Of a stretch of DNA of 64,000 bases, positions 61,651 to 64,000 are shown piece after piece. The translations under genes and the position numbers were made by a program. The stretch's first letter is position 1; each line of letters starts with the position of its first letter. This DNA comes from Paenibacillus tritici (GTDB lineage: Bacteria > Bacillota > Bacilli > Paenibacillales > Paenibacillaceae): NCBI RefSeq assembly GCF_013204885.1, contig NZ_JABMKX010000007.1:124001-188000 (forward strand). The letters are read 5' to 3'. The notes under the pieces are model-generated. The model was not told the origin of the DNA, did no database searches, and was given only the letters and a program-made list of their open reading frames with translations.

Positions 61651-62739
61651 TTAAGCTTGCGGCAGCCGCATCTCGAACCTTGTCCATAGTTCATTGCTCT
61701 CTACAGACAGGCTTCCCTCATGCTGCTCTACGATATTGCGCGCAATGAACAGACCGAGACCGGTGCCGCCCTCCTGATGTGTCCGTGCCCGGTCCCCCGA
61801 ATAATACATCTCGAAGATATGCGGCTGCTCCTCCAGGGGAATGGGATTTCCGTAATTGATCACCTCAACCGCCACTACGCCTGAATCGAGACGGCCGTTA
61901 ATATCCACATACACGCCTTCTTGTCCATACCGGGCGGCATTGGTCAGCAGATTCCCAAGTACACGTACCAGCAGATCCCCATCCCCATAGATGCTTAAGC
62001 CCGGGGTAACCTGCAGCCGCGAGATCAGGCCATTCCGCTCGAATACCGGGTACAGCTCCTCGTTCAATTGTCTGAGCAGCTCGCTGAGATCCAGGTGTGT
62101 CTTGACCATAGGTAGCGTGCCATAGTTCATCCTGGTGATCTCGAACAGCCCGTCAATCAGCTTCTCCAGCCGCTGGGACTTGGTGAAGGCAATGGTCGCG
62201 AAATGTCTGATCGTCTCGATAGGCAATTGCTTATCCTTAAGAATCAGATCCAGATATCCCAGCACGGAGGTGAGCGGTGTACGCAGATCATGCGCCAAAT
62301 TGACGACCAGCTGGTCCTTGCTGCTCTCGGCGAAATCGCCTCTTTGCACCGCCTCCTGCAGTTTAGCCCCTGCCACATTCAGATCCTCGGCGATTGCGCT
62401 GAACTCATCCCTGGAGGCAATCTGCACCTGATTCTGAAATTCTCCGTTCGCCAGATGATGAATTCCCTTAGATATCTCATCAAGGTAGCGGATGTACGGC
62501 TTGGTGAACTTGAAGAAGAATATCAGCATCAGGGGGATAAACAGCATCAGGAACACATTGAAGTCTCCGATCCTGAAGATCATCCGGCGTAATTCTGCCT
62601 CCGGGTCCTCCCACCGGACCCCGGCGTAATAGAGCTGAAGCAGCTTGAACAATCCATAGATAATACTGCCTGACAAGAGCATGCTTACGCCCAGTAACTG
62701 GACCAGTCTGGCTCTGAAGCCCCGGAGTCTCTTAGGCAT
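61651..62739 (-). CDS. membrane sensor histidine kinase (VanS/PhoR-like)
   Basis: About 362 residues: two membrane helices (about 15-40 and 58-78), short extracellular part, HAMP (HHLANGEFQNQVQIASRDEFS), H box NLAHDLRTPLTSVLGYLD, N box LLTNAARYG, and G2 GGTGLGLFIARNIVEQHEGSL. Closest general type is VanS/BceS-like cell-wall sensors by size; ligand unknown. The ATG at 62739 overlaps the regulator stop by 8 bases (ATGCCTAA); a GTG at 62757 is possible. The RBS is weak, as expected for coupled translation. Confidence 0.88.
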   Translation of the reverse strand: MPKRLRGFRARLVQLLGVSMLLSGSIIYGLFKLLQLYYAGVRWEDPEAELRRMIFRIGDFNVFLMLFIPLMLIFFFKFTKPYIRYLDEISKGIHHLANGEFQNQVQIASRDEFSAIAEDLNVAGAKLQEAVQRGDFAESSKDQLVVNLAHDLRTPLTSVLGYLDLILKDKQLPIETIRHFATIAFTKSQRLEKLIDGLFEITRMNYGTLPMVKTHLDLSELLRQLNEELYPVFERNGLISRLQVTPGLSIYGDGDLLVRVLGNLLTNAARYGQEGVYVDINGRLDSGVVAVEVINYGNPIPLEEQPHIFEMYYSGDRARTHQEGGTGLGLFIARNIVEQHEGSLSVESNELWTRFEMRLPQA

Positions 62740-63430
62740 TGAACGTGTACCCGACACCCCAGATGGTTTTGATGAACCGGTCTTTATTCTGGTCTTCCCC
62801 CAGCTTCCTGCGCAGGGTGCGGATATGCACCATCACCGTATTGCCGGTCTCATAGTACGCTTCACCCCACACCTGTTGAAAAATGCTCTCCGCACTAAAC
62901 ACCTGCCTGGAATGGCTGGCCAGCAAATAGAGGATGTCGAACTCCTTCGGTGTGAGGTCAACTGCCTCTCCATACAGAGTAACGGTATGCTGGTCAGGGG
63001 AGATAATCAGCCCGCCTGCCTCCAGAACCGAAGTCTGATTGGCGGCCGCAGGCTGGCTGAACTGCAGGGAACGCCGCAGCTGGGAATTGACACGGGCCAG
63101 CAGTTCCATAGGATTGAAGGGCTTAATCATATAATCGTCAGCTCCCATCACAAGTCCGGTAATCTTATCGAAATCAGAGGCCTTGGCACTGAGGAAAATA
63201 ATCGGCAGATTATGCTTCACCCGGACCCGGCGGGTGACCTCATACCCGTCCAGCTCCGGCATCATAATATCCAGGATCGCCAGGTCGATGGACTGGGATT
63301 GTATCGCCTGCACCGCTGCTTTGCCGTCTGCCACTTGGATACAGTGATACCCTTCCTTCTGTAGATGCAGAGCCACCAGATCGGCAATCTCTCTCTCGTC
63401 CTCTGCGATCAGAATCGTGACTCTCTTCAT
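62732..63430 (-). CDS. OmpR-family response regulator
   Basis: 232 residues. Receiver with AEDE acidic pocket, phospho-Asp in LAILDIMMPELDG (about 52), KPF; winged helix with TPKEFDILYLLASHSRQVFS and IKTIWGVGYTFN. It should regulate its own operon or the 836-residue surface protein. It starts 24 bp after the binding-protein stop codon, with RBS GGAGGAGCC just upstream. Confidence 0.92.
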   Translation of the reverse strand: MKRVTILIAEDEREIADLVALHLQKEGYHCIQVADGKAAVQAIQSQSIDLAILDIMMPELDGYEVTRRVRVKHNLPIIFLSAKASDFDKITGLVMGADDYMIKPFNPMELLARVNSQLRRSLQFSQPAAANQTSVLEAGGLIISPDQHTVTLYGEAVDLTPKEFDILYLLASHSRQVFSAESIFQQVWGEAYYETGNTVMVHIRTLRRKLGEDQNKDRFIKTIWGVGYTFNA

Positions 63431-63454
63431 ACAGGGCTCCTCCTCCGTCTGGAT

Positions 63455-64000
63455 CTATTCGTTCAGGTACGTCGTCGCCTTGTTCTGAATCAGCTTCGCC
63501 ACTTCCTCCGCCGTCTTCTGTCCGCTGAAGAACGCGCCCGCCTCTTCACCAATGATGTTGATAATCTTGACATCCATCATGGCGAAGTTATCCGCGGTAT
63601 CCATCATCTCCTGGAATTCCTTGAACTGCCCGTCAGGCACACTGGCAAGCTTGCCGCTTGGAAGCTTATATGTCCCGCTCTTCACCTGCTGCTGAAGCTC
63701 CCCAAGCTGCTTGTGATTCAGCGATTGGAGGAGGGAGAAGCCTTCTCTGCTCTGGATGGACTGCGCTTCCTCAGACAGCAGGAACTCGATGAACTTCCAG
63801 GCCTGGTCTGTAACCGGCGATTTGGCCTGTATCGCAAACGCAGAGATCGGAATTATTCTCATGGCGCCGGAATTTCCGCTATGCGGCTTATACAGCAGCT
63901 TCGGATTGGCAAAATAGGTATACGGGATATTGATGAAATCCGCCGGGGTCTGGATAACGGTGGAATAGAACAATTGATTCTCCACCTCCGCAGGCTTGCT
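63455..64000 (-). CDS. extracellular solute-binding protein, C-terminal part (truncated by window edge)
   Basis: The frame is open to the window edge and gives about 181 C-terminal residues of a family 1 (sugar) solute-binding protein: PYTYFANPKLLYKP, ISAFAIQAKSPVTDQAWKFIEFLLSEEAQ and VAKLIQNKATTYLNE are typical. The N-terminus, with any lipobox, lies outside. It is followed by an OmpR/HK pair, an arrangement in which the binding protein may act as sensor co-receptor. The matching permeases are not in this window; they may lie upstream. Confidence 0.85.
   Translation of the reverse strand, partial: SKPAEVENQLFYSTVIQTPADFINIPYTYFANPKLLYKPHSGNSGAMRIIPISAFAIQAKSPVTDQAWKFIEFLLSEEAQSIQSREGFSLLQSLNHKQLGELQQQVKSGTYKLPSGKLASVPDGQFKEFQEMMDTADNFAMMDVKIINIIGEEAGAFFSGQKTAEEVAKLIQNKATTYLNE

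Overview
The window reads as chromosomal DNA of an endospore-forming Gram-positive bacterium, most likely Paenibacillus or a close relative. Supporting signs are strong GGAGG-type ribosome binding sites, an alpha/beta small acid-soluble spore protein, an S-layer-homology protein, a copper-amine-oxidase-like stalk protein, a YesM/YesN-LplB/YtcP/LplA sugar uptake cassette and an AraR/araDA arabinose operon. Composition is mid-50s % GC, with an AT-richer island near 57.35-59.05 kb. No rRNA, tRNA, CRISPR array, transposase or phage gene was seen.

Layout. 0-9 kb: secreted stalk protein, a TPR-SUKH-Imm51-like putative multi-immunity protein, an ArsR/AHSA1 pair, an Lrp-type regulator divergent from a serine hydrolase-MFS operon, and an ECF sigma/anti-sigma pair. 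9-13.5 kb: a second, divergent IF-3-like protein, a 760-bp non-coding stretch with three repeat families (including 21 tandem 7-mers), a GNAT enzyme, and an ABC exporter behind a long structured leader with a short upstream ORF and an intrinsic terminator. 13.5-28 kb: KinB-like kinase, AIM24/GNAT pair, SASP, HprK, diguanylate cyclase, kinase-like APH protein, SLH protein, a soluble chemoreceptor, small membrane proteins, Crp- and WYL-type regulators, and cycA under a glycine riboswitch. 28-41 kb: a five-gene oligosaccharide ABC importer with its own YesM/YesN two-component system, then the arabinose operon (FGGY kinase-araD-araA) and divergent araR with AraR-type boxes in the shared promoter region. 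41-49 kb: a lipoprotein and an OmpR/HK pair whose kinase seems to start with CTG, then a LanFEG-type lantibiotic-protection ABC transporter with its own OmpR/HK pair but no lantibiotic gene. 49-51.5 kb: pnuC-nadR-NUDIX operon for nicotinamide riboside salvage. 51.7-59 kb: secreted and surface proteins, including a 1,183-residue CBM2/Ca-repeat/vWFA/DUF3289-like protein with a membrane-anchored partner, and a secreted papain-like cysteine protease with a membrane-anchored partner. 59-64 kb: an operon running from a truncated solute-binding protein through an OmpR/HK pair to an 836-residue secreted protein.

Overall theme: sensing and export at the cell surface (five histidine kinases in addition to the KinB-like one make two-component systems the commonest gene class), sugar and vitamin uptake under local control, and several toxin/immunity-like or protease/partner-like pairs. 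The least explained items are the exporter leader RNA (12.75-13.04 kb), the DUF3289-like surface protein with its partner (52.6-56.7 kb), the protease pair (57.7-59.1 kb) and the IF-3 paralogue (9.1-9.6 kb).
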